Shown one piece after another: positions 1 to 6,608 of a stretch of DNA of 8,313 bases (positions are counted from its first letter, which is position 1; each line of letters opens with the position of its first letter). A program made the translations under genes and the position numbers. The stretch is from Deltaproteobacteria bacterium (lineage in GTDB: Bacteria > Desulfobacterota > BSN033 > UBA1163): positions 1 through 8,313 of the forward strand of contig VGSD01000104.1 of NCBI GenBank assembly GCA_016875155.1, given 5' to 3'. Below the pieces are notes generated by a model. It worked only from the letters and a program-made list of their open reading frames with translations. It made no database searches and was not told where the DNA came from.

Positions 1-310
1 AGGACCACTGCCGGGCGATGACCTTCACCTTCATTGCATCCTCTGGAATCTTCCTCAGAGATTGAAACCCTTTTAATCCATAGAAGAACATCGATAAGAC
101 AAGAAGGGTTGGAACAATGGTCCAGACAATTTCCAGCCAGGTATTTCCTTCGATGTTTTCGGGTTGGGGATTTCGCTTCCGGTGGTATCGGATGACGAAA
201 TAGACCATCAAAAAGGTGATGAGAACCAGCAGGAAAACGGAAATGGCAGCAATATAGAGAAACACATTCTCTACAATTCTACCGGAAATGTTGATCGAGT
301 CTGGAGCCAT
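1..310 (-). CDS. coxB: Cytochrome c oxidase subunit II, N-terminal part (runs off the left edge)
   Basis: Reading the minus strand from the ATG at 310-308 gives 103 open codons up to the window edge, so the 3' end is missing. The visible part is the membrane anchor of subunit II. It has two hydrophobic helices (about residues 17-40 and 60-78) separated by a basic loop. The second helix carries the family signature WLEIVWTIVP, and the fragment ends in VKVIARQWS, which leads into the periplasmic cupredoxin (CuA) domain. CuA in this subunit accepts electrons from cytochrome c and passes them to haem a in subunit I. The CuA ligands, and any fused cytochrome c domain that would make this a caa3 enzyme, lie outside the window. 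No cleavable signal peptide is apparent. The start lies 12 bp after coxD, with a GGCGG stretch 7 nt upstream. Subunit II as the last rather than first of these genes is unusual. Confidence 0.93.
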   Translation of the reverse strand, partial: MAPDSINISGRIVENVFLYIAAISVFLLVLITFLMVYFVIRYHRKRNPQPENIEGNTWLEIVWTIVPTLLVLSMFFYGLKGFQSLRKIPEDAMKVKVIARQWS

Positions 311-322
311 CTCTTCGCCGCC

Positions 323-628
323 TTATCGAAATGCCACATCAAAAAAAGTTAAACCAATGAAGAGAGCAAAAAGGATCATGATACCCGGGATCATCCATTT
401 AAAAAGCCCGATGCCTTTCTCATAGTTCAGGTGCATGAAATAACTTAAAACCAGACCCGCTTTGATTGCTGCAATGGCAAGGGCGACGGCAATGCTCCAT
501 CGTCCCAGATTTCTCCCAGCGACAGAGACCGTAATGCCTGTGAGGATGATTAACCCCACCCAAACCGCCCAATAGGTCCTGTGATTGGCAATAGAAGATC
601 CCTCTTTATTCTCCATCCAATCTCCCAT
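323..628 (-). CDS. coxD: Cytochrome c oxidase subunit IV (prokaryotic COX4 family)
   Basis: This is a small integral membrane protein of 101 residues (97 if the internal Met5 at 616 is the start). It has three predicted helices (about residues 20-37, 44-65 and 76-97). The second runs into KAGLVLSYFMHL, the recognisable signature of the bacterial COX4 family of small subunits in haem-copper oxidases. These subunits have no redox centre and are thought to help assemble or stabilise the subunit I/III core. For the start, the first ATG has AGAGGG directly against it, which is too close for a good ribosome site. The ATG at 616 has GGGAG 5 nt upstream, so the 97-residue version may be the real one. 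The gene lies 7 bp (or 19 bp) after coxC and 12 bp before coxB, consistent with cotranscription. Confidence 0.88.
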   Translation of the reverse strand: MGDWMENKEGSSIANHRTYWAVWVGLIILTGITVSVAGRNLGRWSIAVALAIAAIKAGLVLSYFMHLNYEKGIGLFKWMIPGIMILFALFIGLTFFDVAFR

Positions 629-635
629 CCCTCTT

Positions 636-1244
636 CTATGTAATCAGATAAAACAACGGAAATAAGAAGATCCAGATGATATCCACCAGATGCCAGTACA
701 ACCCGGAATTTTCTAAGGGAACAATGTTTTCCCTGTTTACTTTCTGTTTTGCAATGAGAATCCCCATGACAAAGAGCACCCCAAGGCCAACCAGGAGATG
801 AAGTGCATGCAATCCGGTCATCGAATAGTAGAGGCCATAGAAGAGAATCTCTCCCTGATCCCGTTCCAGAAGTCTCGAAGAATCAGGAAAAATCTGACGC
901 GAAATCTTCCCTGCCCATTCGAAGTACTTAATGAGAAGAAAGAGAAACCCAAAAAAAAGGGTGGATAGAAGAAACATCAGGGAGGAAAGCCGGTCTTCCT
1001 TTCTAAGGTAAAGGATCGAGAGGGCCATGGTCAGGCTGCTCGTAATCAGGATGAGCGTATTGATCGTCCCAAGGGGCCGGCTCAGTTCCTCCGCAGCAAG
1101 ATGGAAGGCAGAGGGGTGTTTGAATCGATAGACCGCATAGAGGATGAAGAGCCCCCCAAAGAGAAGGATCTCCGAAAGGATGAACAACCACATCCCTGCC
1201 TTGGAGCCAATGGAATGTCGATTCTCATGAACGTCCATATTCAT
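636..1244 (-). CDS. coxC: Cytochrome c oxidase subunit III
   Basis: This 202-residue membrane protein has about five hydrophobic helices. It is the short form of subunit III, like CyoC and caa3 enzymes, lacking the first two helices of the mitochondrial-type protein. Visible family signatures are WLFILSEILLFGG with the conserved Glu25, YFEW near residues 107-110, GLHALHLLVG with His146 and His149, and the C-terminal YWHLVDIIWIFLFPLFY (from Tyr183, including His185 and Asp188). Subunit III binds subunit I and is linked to stable proton uptake and turnover; it carries no metal. Its start overlaps the end of coxA by 20 bp, with AGAGGG 4 nt upstream of the ATG at 1244 and 10 nt upstream of a second ATG at 1238. 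Either start is possible, and translational coupling to coxA is likely. Confidence 0.95.
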   Translation of the reverse strand: MNMDVHENRHSIGSKAGMWLFILSEILLFGGLFILYAVYRFKHPSAFHLAAEELSRPLGTINTLILITSSLTMALSILYLRKEDRLSSLMFLLSTLFFGFLFLLIKYFEWAGKISRQIFPDSSRLLERDQGEILFYGLYYSMTGLHALHLLVGLGVLFVMGILIAKQKVNRENIVPLENSGLYWHLVDIIWIFLFPLFYLIT

Positions 1245-2847
1245 ATGGCCCTCTGGTCACTGTGGGGATCTTCTCAAAATTCTCTCGGATGGGCGGGGAT
1301 GAAATCTGCCATTCAAGCGTAGCCCCTCCCCAGGGATTATCTCCAACCCTCTTGCCTTTAAAAATCGAATAGAAGAGGTTCACAAACATCAGAATCAATC
1401 CTGCAATAAGAATCCAGGACCCGATCGTGGAGATCAATTGAAGCGTATGAAACGGTGCCAGATAATCATAATATCTCCTCGGCATTCCCTCCCATCCTAA
1501 CATGAGCATCGGGAAATAGAGCGTGTTAAACCCCACAAAGATCACAGCCCAGGCCAGATAGGAGAGACTCTTCCGATACATTCGTCCAACCATCTTTGGA
1601 AGCCAGTAATGGAGGGCGCCGAAAATCGCAAAACCCGTTCCTCCAAAAATGACATAATGAAAATGTCCCACGATCCAGTAGGTATCATGGAGATGAACAT
1701 CAAGGGCCAGCGCTCCCTGAAAGAGACCGGTGAGGCCACCAATGGAAAAAAGAAAAATGAAGGTGAGACTAAAGAGCAATGGCGGCTCCACCTCGATCGA
1801 GCCTTTATACAAGGTCGCCACCCAATTAAAAACTTTAATAGCGCTTGGCACAGCCACTAAAAAGGTCAAAAAAGAGAAGATCAAACTGGCGAGATCGCTC
1901 TGGCCGCTGACAAACATGTGATGTCCCCACACCAGGGATCCCACACTGGCAATGGCGAGGCTTGAGAAAGCAATGGCCTTATACCCAAAGATCGTCCTCC
2001 TGGCAAAAACCGGAAGGATCTCGGAAATCACGCCCATGGCCGGAAGAATCATGATATAGACTGCCGGGTGCGAGTAGATCCAGAAGAGATGCTGGTAGAG
2101 GATAGGGTCTCCCCCTTTGGCAGGGTCAAAAACCCCCACGCCCACCAATCTTTCGAGCAGGGTCAGCAGAAGGGTAATCCCCACCACAGGCGTGACAAGG
2201 ATCTGGACCCATGCCGTGGCATAGAGACTCCAGACAAAGAGAGGTAACCGGAACCAAGTCATTCCCGGCGCCCTGTGCCAGTGGACAGTTGTGACAAAGT
2301 TGATCCCTGTAAGAATGGAAGAAAAGCCAAGAATAAATACAGCAAAGACAGCCAGCGGAACATTGACTGTGGTGCGAAGGCTATAGGGGACATAAAACGT
2401 CCAGCCCGTGTCAATCGGCCCTCCGCCTGTGAATAGAGAGAGAAGAGCCAAGATGGCGCCTATCATATAGATCCACCAGGAGAGGAGATTGATTCGTGGG
2501 AAAGCCACATCCCTTGCGCCGATCTGGATGGGCAGGAAGAAATTCCCGAAAATGGCAGGGATTCCTGGTATGACAAAGAGAAAGATCATGATGACGCCGT
2601 GTAGTGTGAAGAGGGCGTTATAGGTCTGGGGTTTCATAAGGGTGGGACCAGGAGCCATCAATTCCAACCGCATTAGAAACCCGAGGGAGACTCCGGTCAA
2701 GAAAAAAAAGAGGATGGATAGAAGGTAGAGGATCCCTATCCTTTTATGATCGGTTGAAAAGATCCATCCGAACACCCCACCAAATCGTTCGGAAGATTTG
2801 TAAAAAGATACCGCCGGCTGAACCTCTCCTATTATTTTTTCCGTCAT
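1225..2847 (-). CDS. coxA: Cytochrome c oxidase subunit I, A2-type haem-copper oxidase
   Basis: This is the 540-residue catalytic subunit, with about twelve membrane helices. It reduces O2 to water at a haem a3-CuB site and pumps protons. All expected ligands are visible: His83 (TLHGVIM) and His397 for low-spin haem a; His395 (HFHYV) for haem a3; His260, His309 and His310 for CuB; Tyr264 (HPAVY) as the crosslinked tyrosine; and His387/Asp388 (HDTYW) at the magnesium site. The K-channel lysine is Lys338 (PSAIKVF), and a D-channel entry aspartate is Asp113 (GARDVAFPR). The helix VI motif reads YSHPAVY (258-264) rather than GHPEVY. The usual D-channel glutamate is therefore replaced by the Tyr-Ser pair that defines the A2 subfamily, known for example from Rhodothermus caa3. 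The start overlaps the sco stop as ATGA, preceded by a strong GGAGAGG ribosome site. Length and motifs are complete, with no sign of damage. Confidence 0.98.
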   Translation of the reverse strand: MTEKIIGEVQPAVSFYKSSERFGGVFGWIFSTDHKRIGILYLLSILFFFLTGVSLGFLMRLELMAPGPTLMKPQTYNALFTLHGVIMIFLFVIPGIPAIFGNFFLPIQIGARDVAFPRINLLSWWIYMIGAILALLSLFTGGGPIDTGWTFYVPYSLRTTVNVPLAVFAVFILGFSSILTGINFVTTVHWHRAPGMTWFRLPLFVWSLYATAWVQILVTPVVGITLLLTLLERLVGVGVFDPAKGGDPILYQHLFWIYSHPAVYIMILPAMGVISEILPVFARRTIFGYKAIAFSSLAIASVGSLVWGHHMFVSGQSDLASLIFSFLTFLVAVPSAIKVFNWVATLYKGSIEVEPPLLFSLTFIFLFSIGGLTGLFQGALALDVHLHDTYWIVGHFHYVIFGGTGFAIFGALHYWLPKMVGRMYRKSLSYLAWAVIFVGFNTLYFPMLMLGWEGMPRRYYDYLAPFHTLQLISTIGSWILIAGLILMFVNLFYSIFKGKRVGDNPWGGATLEWQISSPPIRENFEKIPTVTRGPYEYGRS

Positions 2848-3704
2848 TCTGATGACCTCTCCTCAGGGTGACGTCTCCTGCTTTTTAAAACAAGGAAGAG
2901 AATAAATGCAAAACCACATATGAACGTGACGATCCCGGTCACCTTCAACGTATTGAACACATACTTTCTCCCTTTCGGATCATAACTGAAACAGAACCGT
3001 AAAACCTTGCTGATGGTCGGCCCCACCCTTCCCTCGGAGGCTTCTAAAATTGCCATCTTCAAATCAAAAGGGAGAAATTCCATCCCATAGAGATAGCGGG
3101 TAATCTTTCCATTGGGAGAGAGAACGATCAAGGCCACTGGATGCTGGAAGGCCTTCCCTTCCCTTTTGAAGCGAAAACCTACTGAGTCAGCCAGTTTCTG
3201 AATATTCTCCTGATCGCCCGTCAAAAAACTCCATGCATCCTCTGGAAATGGTTTTTCAATCATACTGAGGTAGAGCTTCTTCTTTTCTCGGGCAAGTTCA
3301 GGCTTCTCGGTTTCATCAAAACTGACAGCGACCACTCCGTATTCTTTCCCGGGTTCTGCAAGTAATTGGGTAAGGGTTCCAGCCAGATTATGTAATAAGA
3401 AACTGCAGACATCAGGACAGGAATAATAGACCAGGGCGAGGATGGTGGGATGTCCGATCAGTTTCTTCAACGGGACGGGATGATCCGTCTCGTCTCTAAA
3501 GGTTAAATCAAGTGGAATGACTTGCCCCAGTTTTTCATCGATTCCGATGCCCTTCTCTTCTTTGGGGTGATCCACATGGGAATAAAGAGTCGGTTGAGGA
3601 AAGAGGAGAGAGAATAAAAATAGCAAACCTAAAAACAGGGAGATTCTAAAATGGTGGGAACCTCTCTTAAAAAATCCTGAATAAGCCCTGAGAACGATTT
3701 TCAT
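2844..3704 (-). CDS. sco1: SCO1/SenC-family copper chaperone for cytochrome c oxidase
   Basis: This 286-residue protein belongs to the thioredoxin-fold Sco family. Sco proteins bind copper and help form the CuA (and in some species CuB) centre of the oxidase outside the cytoplasmic membrane. An N-terminal hydrophobic stretch (about residues 21-37) acts as signal or anchor. The copper site is visible as Cys96 and Cys100 (YYSCPDVC) plus the distal His188 (FQHPVALIVLSP). A second hydrophobic helix (about 253-274) near the C-terminus is followed by a basic tail, a layout seen in Sco proteins encoded inside bacterial cox operons. The ATG at 3704 has AGGA 6 nt upstream. It is the first gene of the oxidase operon, and its stop overlaps the coxA start. 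The last residues (RHPEERSSE) are low-complexity and look repeat-derived. No convincing promoter of its own was found in the short upstream gap, so transcription may come partly from the GH57 promoter. Confidence 0.93.
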   Translation of the reverse strand: MKIVLRAYSGFFKRGSHHFRISLFLGLLFLFSLLFPQPTLYSHVDHPKEEKGIGIDEKLGQVIPLDLTFRDETDHPVPLKKLIGHPTILALVYYSCPDVCSFLLHNLAGTLTQLLAEPGKEYGVVAVSFDETEKPELAREKKKLYLSMIEKPFPEDAWSFLTGDQENIQKLADSVGFRFKREGKAFQHPVALIVLSPNGKITRYLYGMEFLPFDLKMAILEASEGRVGPTISKVLRFCFSYDPKGRKYVFNTLKVTGIVTFICGFAFILFLVLKSRRRHPEERSSE

Positions 3705-3724
3705 CTATCGTCCTGTCCAATCAC

Positions 3725-3865
3725 GTTAATTGGCTGTTGCCCAAATCATCTGTTCACCCTTCGAGAGCCTCAGGGCGAACGGTGATTTATTGAAATTGTA
3801 TAACTTTTCCGATCATACTGAGCTTGTCGAAGTATGAAATAGATTTGGGCAACAGCTCATTAATG
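3725..3865. repeat. Nested inverted-repeat (palindromic) intergenic element
   Basis: A perfect 15-bp inverted repeat, GCTGTTGCCCAAATC at 3733-3747 and its complement at 3842-3856, bounds the gap between the GH57 gene and sco. It extends outward imperfectly to TTAAT/ATTAA. Inside it are two shorter palindromes. The one at 3754-3785 pairs TCACC and TTCG with CGAA and GGTGA. The one at 3814-3836 pairs CATACT with AGTATG. Their cores (TTCGAGAGCCTCAG at 3760-3773, and TTCGACAAGCTCAG on the minus strand at 3831-3818) match at 11 of 14 positions and face each other. The second core resembles a short palindromic repeat common between genes in many bacterial genomes. The outer arm reaches the GH57 stop codon (3860-3862). 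There is no ORF in it and no U-run typical of a simple terminator. It may be a non-autonomous element, an RNA processing or attenuation hairpin, or both. Confidence 0.8.
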
Positions 3866-6376
3866 CCCGGCTCCTATCTTTGAAAACTTCTCCACATTAA
3901 AACCCATTTCCTCGGCAAGTATAATCAGGTTCGAAGGGAAGGGTTTCTGAACCCCTTCCCCCCACCAGGATTCCTCAAGCGACTTCAAACATTCATCCAA
4001 TATCCCATCCATCATATCCTGGGCTTCCCCTTTGTAAAGATCAATCCCCCACTGATCGGTTTTATCGTGAAGGGTGATCATCTCCTCAATCTCTCTCTCC
4101 TGTCGTGTAACATCCACACCGATTGCCTTCTTCAGTGCTTGCATCTTGCCATTCAATATTCTCTTTAGGATCAGAGAGGGTTCGAGTCGGTTGAGTTGGA
4201 ACCCGAAACGTTTTGCTTCAAAAAATATCTTATCGATCTCTCCCTTTTTGATAACTTTTTCAAAATCTCTTTCCAGGTCCTCAAGCGCACGTATGAGTCG
4301 ATTGCGTAGTGTAACCTCGGCAGCAATACGTATCTCATGAGGAATCTCCAGACCTTCTCTGATGAAGATCTCGATTTTCTGTTTGGTTCGATCATAGAGC
4401 TCGGAATAAATCCCTCGATACTCATTCTGTTCACTCTCAATAAGCTTCTGAAAGAGCGCTTGCCTCTCCTCGTTAAAGGTGTCCCCGACGGTGAAACTTC
4501 GATCTCCAAGAAGTGAATTCAGGGCCTGTGATATTGCCTCTTCTCCCTTATTCACAGCCTCGAACGTTCTTTCCCTTAGAGTATTAAAGTTGATCTGGGC
4601 ATTACATTCTGAAACCCATGTCCGGCAGATATCTTTCTCAGAAGTGATCAACCCGAAGACAAACTCCCTTGGTTCCGGAATGATCTCGGAAGTTACTTTT
4701 ACCTGGCCTAAGATGAAGGGGTGATCGTCTCTCTCTCTTCTTTCGTAATTCTCCTTTTCTACTCGATAAGAGAAAATCCTTTTTTCTCTCTCTTCCTTGT
4801 CAAACAGGGAGGTGATCGCAAAATGGTTTACCACCTTCTCCAGGTCGATCCTCTTCGGCTTCACCAACCGTTCATAGATCTGGAGGCCATCGCCCATTTC
4901 AGGACGGTTGCTTCGGCTTGAAGATAGAACCTGAAGGAATCTTTTTTCAATCTTCTGATCTGAACATTCATCGCCGAGTTGAATCGCCCTCCCCGCATGC
5001 TCAAGGATGAGGATCGTCTCCAGACCTGCCAGGTCGGCGAAAAACCATCCGCAACTCGTAAACATCCTGAGGCTGTGCCTCTCCATCTCCATCAATTTGA
5101 GCCCCTTGATCCTTCCTTTTTCATCAATGCCCTGACGGCCATAACGCTCGAAGAATTTGGAAATGCTTCCAGGAGACCGATCCATCATCACAGCGATATA
5201 ACCATTCCTTGCCTCCCAGGGATCATGAAAGATTTTCTCCCCTTCTTTCTCGAAGAGAATACTGAGCTCATCTCTCAGAAGATTGAGTGCTTCTCTTAAT
5301 GGTTTTCTCCATTTCTGATTCCATCCGATCTGGCCACCAGTACTGCAACCGCAATCCTCTTTCCATCGCCCAACGCCGTGGTTGCAGCTCCATGCGCTTC
5401 CTTCTCCCTTGGGCCCTTCATCGATCTCCACTTCATCAACCGGAGGAAACTTCTTCAGGAAGGCCCCGTAATTGAGGACCTCAAACCCCTGGCCGGAGAG
5501 ACCTTTGCTTAAGGCATAGGCCAGAGCCATCTCGCCAAATTTTTTATGATGTCCATAGGTTTCGCCATCGGTTGAGACATGGATGAGCTGAGACCTTTTC
5601 TTCGTAGGTTGATAAGCCTGGGCGAACCGTTGACAGAAATGATTCCCGTCTTTCAGAAGCTCTCCGAAGGCGATCTCTTTGGAAATCACCCCATCATAGA
5701 AGAAGACGTCAATCGATTGATCCTCTATCCTCTTCCCCGATGAATCTTTGAGGAAACAGTGATAGGGCTGAGTCGTATCCACCCTTCCCCGAGAAACATC
5801 CGTCCACTTCCTGCTCCCGAAAGGTCTCACCCTCAACGCCTGAAAAGGGCTCAGGATGAGATAGCGCATACCACATTGGATCAATGTCTTCAGAGTAGGA
5901 TAATTGACCGCTGTCTCGGGGAGCCACATCGCCTCAGGTTTGTGATGAAAGTGTCTTTCGAAGTCCGCTATCCCCCACCGAACCTCTGTCTCCTGATCCC
6001 TCTCATTGGCCAGAGGCATGATCAAATGGTCATAGACTTGAGCGATGGCATTGCCGTGACCCAATCGCCTGAGGCTCTCCCGGTCCGCTTCAAGGATTTT
6101 CTGATAGATGGCCGGCCTCTCCCTCTCAATCCAGGAGAGGAGTGTGGAACCGAAATTAAAACTGAGATAGGAGTAGTTGTTGACGATATCGAGGATCTTT
6201 CCCTGACCATCAACGATCCGCGCGTAACCATTGGGCCGGTAACATTCTAAGGTGATCCGCTCATTCCAATCATGAAAAGGATGAGCGCTCTCCTCACGCT
6301 CAATGGCCTCCAGCCACGGGTTCTCCCTCGGGGGCTGATAAAAATGTCCATGGATGGCGACAAATGCGTCTTTCAT
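3860..6376 (-). CDS. Glycoside hydrolase family 57 protein with DUF3536-type C-terminal region
   Basis: This 838-residue protein has no signal peptide or membrane helix, so it is probably cytoplasmic. The N-terminal half is a GH57 catalytic barrel with the family's conserved blocks in order: HGHFYQPP (residues 9-16), GHGN (107-110), MWLPETAVN with the expected nucleophile Glu154, and HVSTDGETYGHH with the expected general acid Asp270. A cysteine-containing block follows (SCNHGVGRW...DCGC, Cys331, Cys342, Cys344). From about residue 430, MFTSCGWFFADLAGLE begins the region usually described as DUF3536; the rest is mostly charged and helical. GH57 enzymes act on alpha-glucans (amylase, amylopullulanase, branching or 4-alpha-glucanotransferase types). 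The substrate of this subgroup is not well established, so none is assigned. The ATG at 6376 has AGGT about 6 nt upstream and a good promoter beyond it. A role in storage polysaccharide turnover is plausible but not shown. It is codirectional with the oxidase operon but separated by the palindromic element. Confidence 0.9.
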   Translation of the reverse strand: MKDAFVAIHGHFYQPPRENPWLEAIEREESAHPFHDWNERITLECYRPNGYARIVDGQGKILDIVNNYSYLSFNFGSTLLSWIERERPAIYQKILEADRESLRRLGHGNAIAQVYDHLIMPLANERDQETEVRWGIADFERHFHHKPEAMWLPETAVNYPTLKTLIQCGMRYLILSPFQALRVRPFGSRKWTDVSRGRVDTTQPYHCFLKDSSGKRIEDQSIDVFFYDGVISKEIAFGELLKDGNHFCQRFAQAYQPTKKRSQLIHVSTDGETYGHHKKFGEMALAYALSKGLSGQGFEVLNYGAFLKKFPPVDEVEIDEGPKGEGSAWSCNHGVGRWKEDCGCSTGGQIGWNQKWRKPLREALNLLRDELSILFEKEGEKIFHDPWEARNGYIAVMMDRSPGSISKFFERYGRQGIDEKGRIKGLKLMEMERHSLRMFTSCGWFFADLAGLETILILEHAGRAIQLGDECSDQKIEKRFLQVLSSSRSNRPEMGDGLQIYERLVKPKRIDLEKVVNHFAITSLFDKEEREKRIFSYRVEKENYERRERDDHPFILGQVKVTSEIIPEPREFVFGLITSEKDICRTWVSECNAQINFNTLRERTFEAVNKGEEAISQALNSLLGDRSFTVGDTFNEERQALFQKLIESEQNEYRGIYSELYDRTKQKIEIFIREGLEIPHEIRIAAEVTLRNRLIRALEDLERDFEKVIKKGEIDKIFFEAKRFGFQLNRLEPSLILKRILNGKMQALKKAIGVDVTRQEREIEEMITLHDKTDQWGIDLYKGEAQDMMDGILDECLKSLEESWWGEGVQKPFPSNLIILAEEMGFNVEKFSKIGAGH

Positions 6377-6412
6377 TTTTTACCTGAAAATCTGTTATTT
6401 AGCCTGCTACTT

Positions 6413-6441
6413 ATTATCTTATATGAGGCCTGCAATTTCAA
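6413..6441 (-). promoter_or_regulatory. Sigma70-like promoter for the GH57 gene
   Basis: On the minus strand, TTGAAA (6441-6436) and GATAAT (6418-6413) are separated by exactly 17 bp. Each matches the sigma70 consensus at five of six positions. Transcription would start near 6405, giving a leader of about 30 nt that contains the AGGT ribosome site. The position and AT-rich surroundings fit well. The assignment is by pattern only. Confidence 0.65.
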
Positions 6442-6467
6442 AACATTTTTTTCAGTGCCATCTTACG

Positions 6468-6499
6468 AGAAAATTTGAATTTTCTGATATTTTCTGGTA
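6468..6499 (+). promoter_or_regulatory. Palindrome and tandem 10-bp repeat at the methylase promoter (candidate operator)
   Basis: AGAAAATT and AATTTTCT form a perfect palindrome around a two-base centre (6468-6485). It overlaps TTTTCTGATA (6480-6489), which is repeated directly at 6490-6499 as TTTTCTGGTA (9 of 10 matching). This gives three TTTTCT half-sites, one inverted and two in tandem one helical turn apart, lying across the candidate -35 element and spacer. Such arrays often bind a regulator. No controller protein gene is visible in the window, so the binding partner is unknown. Confidence 0.4.
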
Positions 6500-6503
6500 G
6501 GAT
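6475..6503 (+). promoter_or_regulatory. Candidate promoter for the restriction-modification genes
   Basis: TTGAAT (6475-6480) and TAGGAT (6498-6503) are spaced by 17 bp. Each matches four of six sigma70 consensus bases, and TGG directly before the -10 makes an extended -10 element. Transcription would start near 6510, just upstream of the GGAGG at 6519-6523. It is divergent from the GH57 promoter, about 35 bp away. It is weaker than the GH57 promoter by match quality. Confidence 0.4.
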
Positions 6504-6533
6504 TTCTTCAACTCCATTGGAGGATCAAACGTT

Positions 6534-6608
6534 ATGAATCAATCAATCTGGAAGTTCTGTAAGAAGAGGCGAGAAAATGAGCGATCCTATCAGAGTACAA
6601 TCCAATAG
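6534..6608 (+). CDS. Possible 24-residue leader peptide upstream of and overlapping the methylase
   Basis: An ATG at 6534 follows the best Shine-Dalgarno match in this region, GGAGG at 6519-6523, with a 10-nt gap. It opens 24 codons ending with TAG at 6606-6608. The product would be short and basic (begins MNQSIWKFCKKRR) with no recognisable family. It is in a different frame from the methylase, whose ATG at 6577 lies inside it, so ribosomes translating it would cross the methylase start and stop 29 nt beyond. This could couple or dampen methylase translation. It could also be a chance ORF behind a chance purine run, and nothing beyond the ribosome site supports coding. Confidence 0.3.
   Translation: MNQSIWKFCKKRRENERSYQSTIQ

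Noticed and set aside
164..352. Plus-strand frame of 62 codons over the coxB start
   Set aside because: It is antisense to the coxB membrane anchor, whose family signature is clear. Its product is low-complexity.
3705..3859. Dedicated promoter for the oxidase operon
   Set aside because: Elements such as TATACA or TATGAT can be picked out on the minus strand, but none has a partner -35 at proper spacing, and the region is dominated by repeat sequence.
3725..3865. CRISPR array or classical rho-independent terminator
   Set aside because: There are only two inverted, diverged cores, not regularly spaced direct repeats, and no U-run follows any of the stems.
4171..4509. Open frame of 112 codons on the minus strand in another frame of the GH57 gene
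   Set aside because: It lies wholly inside the C-terminal half of the GH57 frame, is rich in Ser and Arg as expected of a frame-shifted shadow, and shows no family motif.
4397..5269. Two GAGCTC sites (4397-4402 and 5264-5269), the SacI target
   Set aside because: They would matter only if this nuclease had SacI specificity, which family resemblance does not establish. Protected sites are compatible with any active methylase, so they are not informative.
5759..6250. Open frame of 163 codons on the plus strand inside the GH57 gene
   Set aside because: It is antisense to strongly supported catalytic motifs, with no ribosome site or recognisable protein pattern. It is a shadow of the real frame.
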